This document shows, piece by piece, positions 4,972 through 5,073 of a stretch of 5,073 bases of DNA. Numbering within the stretch: the first letter of the stretch is position 1; the number at the start of each line of letters is the position of its first letter. Source of the stretch: an uncultured Clostridiaceae bacterium (GTDB taxonomy: Bacteria; Bacillota; Clostridia; TANB77; CAG-508); assembly GCA_958402495.1 (NCBI GenBank), contig CATXTS010000126.1, forward strand, positions 1 through 5,073, in the 5' to 3' direction. Both the position numbers and the translations under genes were made by a program. The notes beneath the pieces were generated by a model. The model was not told the origin of the DNA. It did not search any database and worked only from the letters and a program-made list of their open reading frames with translations.

Positions 4972-5017
4972 TTAGAATACCACATTTTACATAAAATTGC
5001 AAATTTTTATTCCTTTT
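4972..5017 (-). repeat. Shared promoter module, copy 2
   Basis: Second copy of 2451-2496 (39 of 46 identical). Similarity stops just past the -10 box toward the gene and around an AAAAG run upstream of the -35. Confidence 0.8.
4974..5002 (-). promoter_or_regulatory. Promoter of the 225-aa gene
   Basis: On the minus strand, TTGCAA (4997-5002), 17 bases, TATTCT (4974-4979). The -10 departs from consensus where copy 1 is perfect, so this copy should be weaker. The predicted start near 4967 leaves a leader of only about 15 bases, enough for the RBS at 4961-4965. Confidence 0.75.
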
Positions 5018-5073
5018 GGTATGAGTTTTTGATTCTGGGGATTTTCTAAGATATCAATATTTTTAGACACTCT
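5018..5073. other. Right edge, no supported gene
   Basis: A minus-strand frame is open from 5073 to a TAA at 4987-4989 (ending KGIKICNFM), 28 codons. It could be the tail of an upstream gene running into the promoter module, but nothing in it is recognisable. Confidence 0.3.

Noticed and set aside
4953..4985. Upstream ATG extending the 225-aa protein by 11 residues
   Set aside because: It lies between the -35 and -10 boxes, upstream of the expected transcript start; the ATG at 4952 has the RBS.
1..5073. tRNA, rRNA or CRISPR array
   Set aside because: No cloverleaf-like stretch, conserved rRNA segment or regularly spaced repeats were seen on either strand.

Overview
The window is AT-rich DNA with strong GGAGG-type ribosome binding sites, near-consensus TTGACA/TATAAT promoters and TGG-encoded Trp. 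This points to a low-GC Firmicute, most likely an uncultured gut Clostridia-type bacterium with the standard bacterial code. It reads as an accessory region. A large surface-type protein gene lies on the left, followed by small unknown genes, a wrecked tyrosine recombinase and a compact RNA-regulated toxin module.

Left part (1-1612, + strand): the 3' part of a gene for a secreted or surface protein. Its C-terminal half has a formylglycine-generating-enzyme-like / C-type-lectin-like fold signature (YDLSGGTWE, IRGGALW, GFRAV). One extra C at 841-842 splits it into two frames. The last ~150 bp differ in codon use from the rest and look like the variable region of a diversity-generating-retroelement target, but no reverse transcriptase or template repeat is visible here. 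A perfect 15-bp hairpin follows the stop codon.

Middle (1613-3555, - strand): a 126-aa cysteine-containing unknown protein with its own promoter and terminator, then a tyrosine recombinase pseudogene. The pseudogene has lost its N-terminus, carries a homopolymer frameshift and an in-frame TGA, and lacks the HxLR block.

Right-middle (3770-4077): the most interesting part, a candidate type I toxin-antitoxin locus built like par/Fst of pAD1. A consensus promoter drives a ~65-nt RNA on the + strand. A convergent promoter drives an mRNA for a 29-aa hydrophobic peptide on the - strand. The RNAs do not overlap. The small RNA nevertheless carries an imperfect antisense copy of the toxin start codon region and an antisense tract against the Shine-Dalgarno region. 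The terminator loops of the two RNAs are perfectly complementary over six bases.

Right end (4196-5073, - strand): a 225-aa unknown protein with a C-terminal coiled coil. It and the 126-aa gene share the same 46-bp promoter module (39/46 identical) and a ~40-bp module just after their terminators, so the two unrelated genes sit in matching regulatory cassettes on either side of the integrase remnant and the toxin locus.
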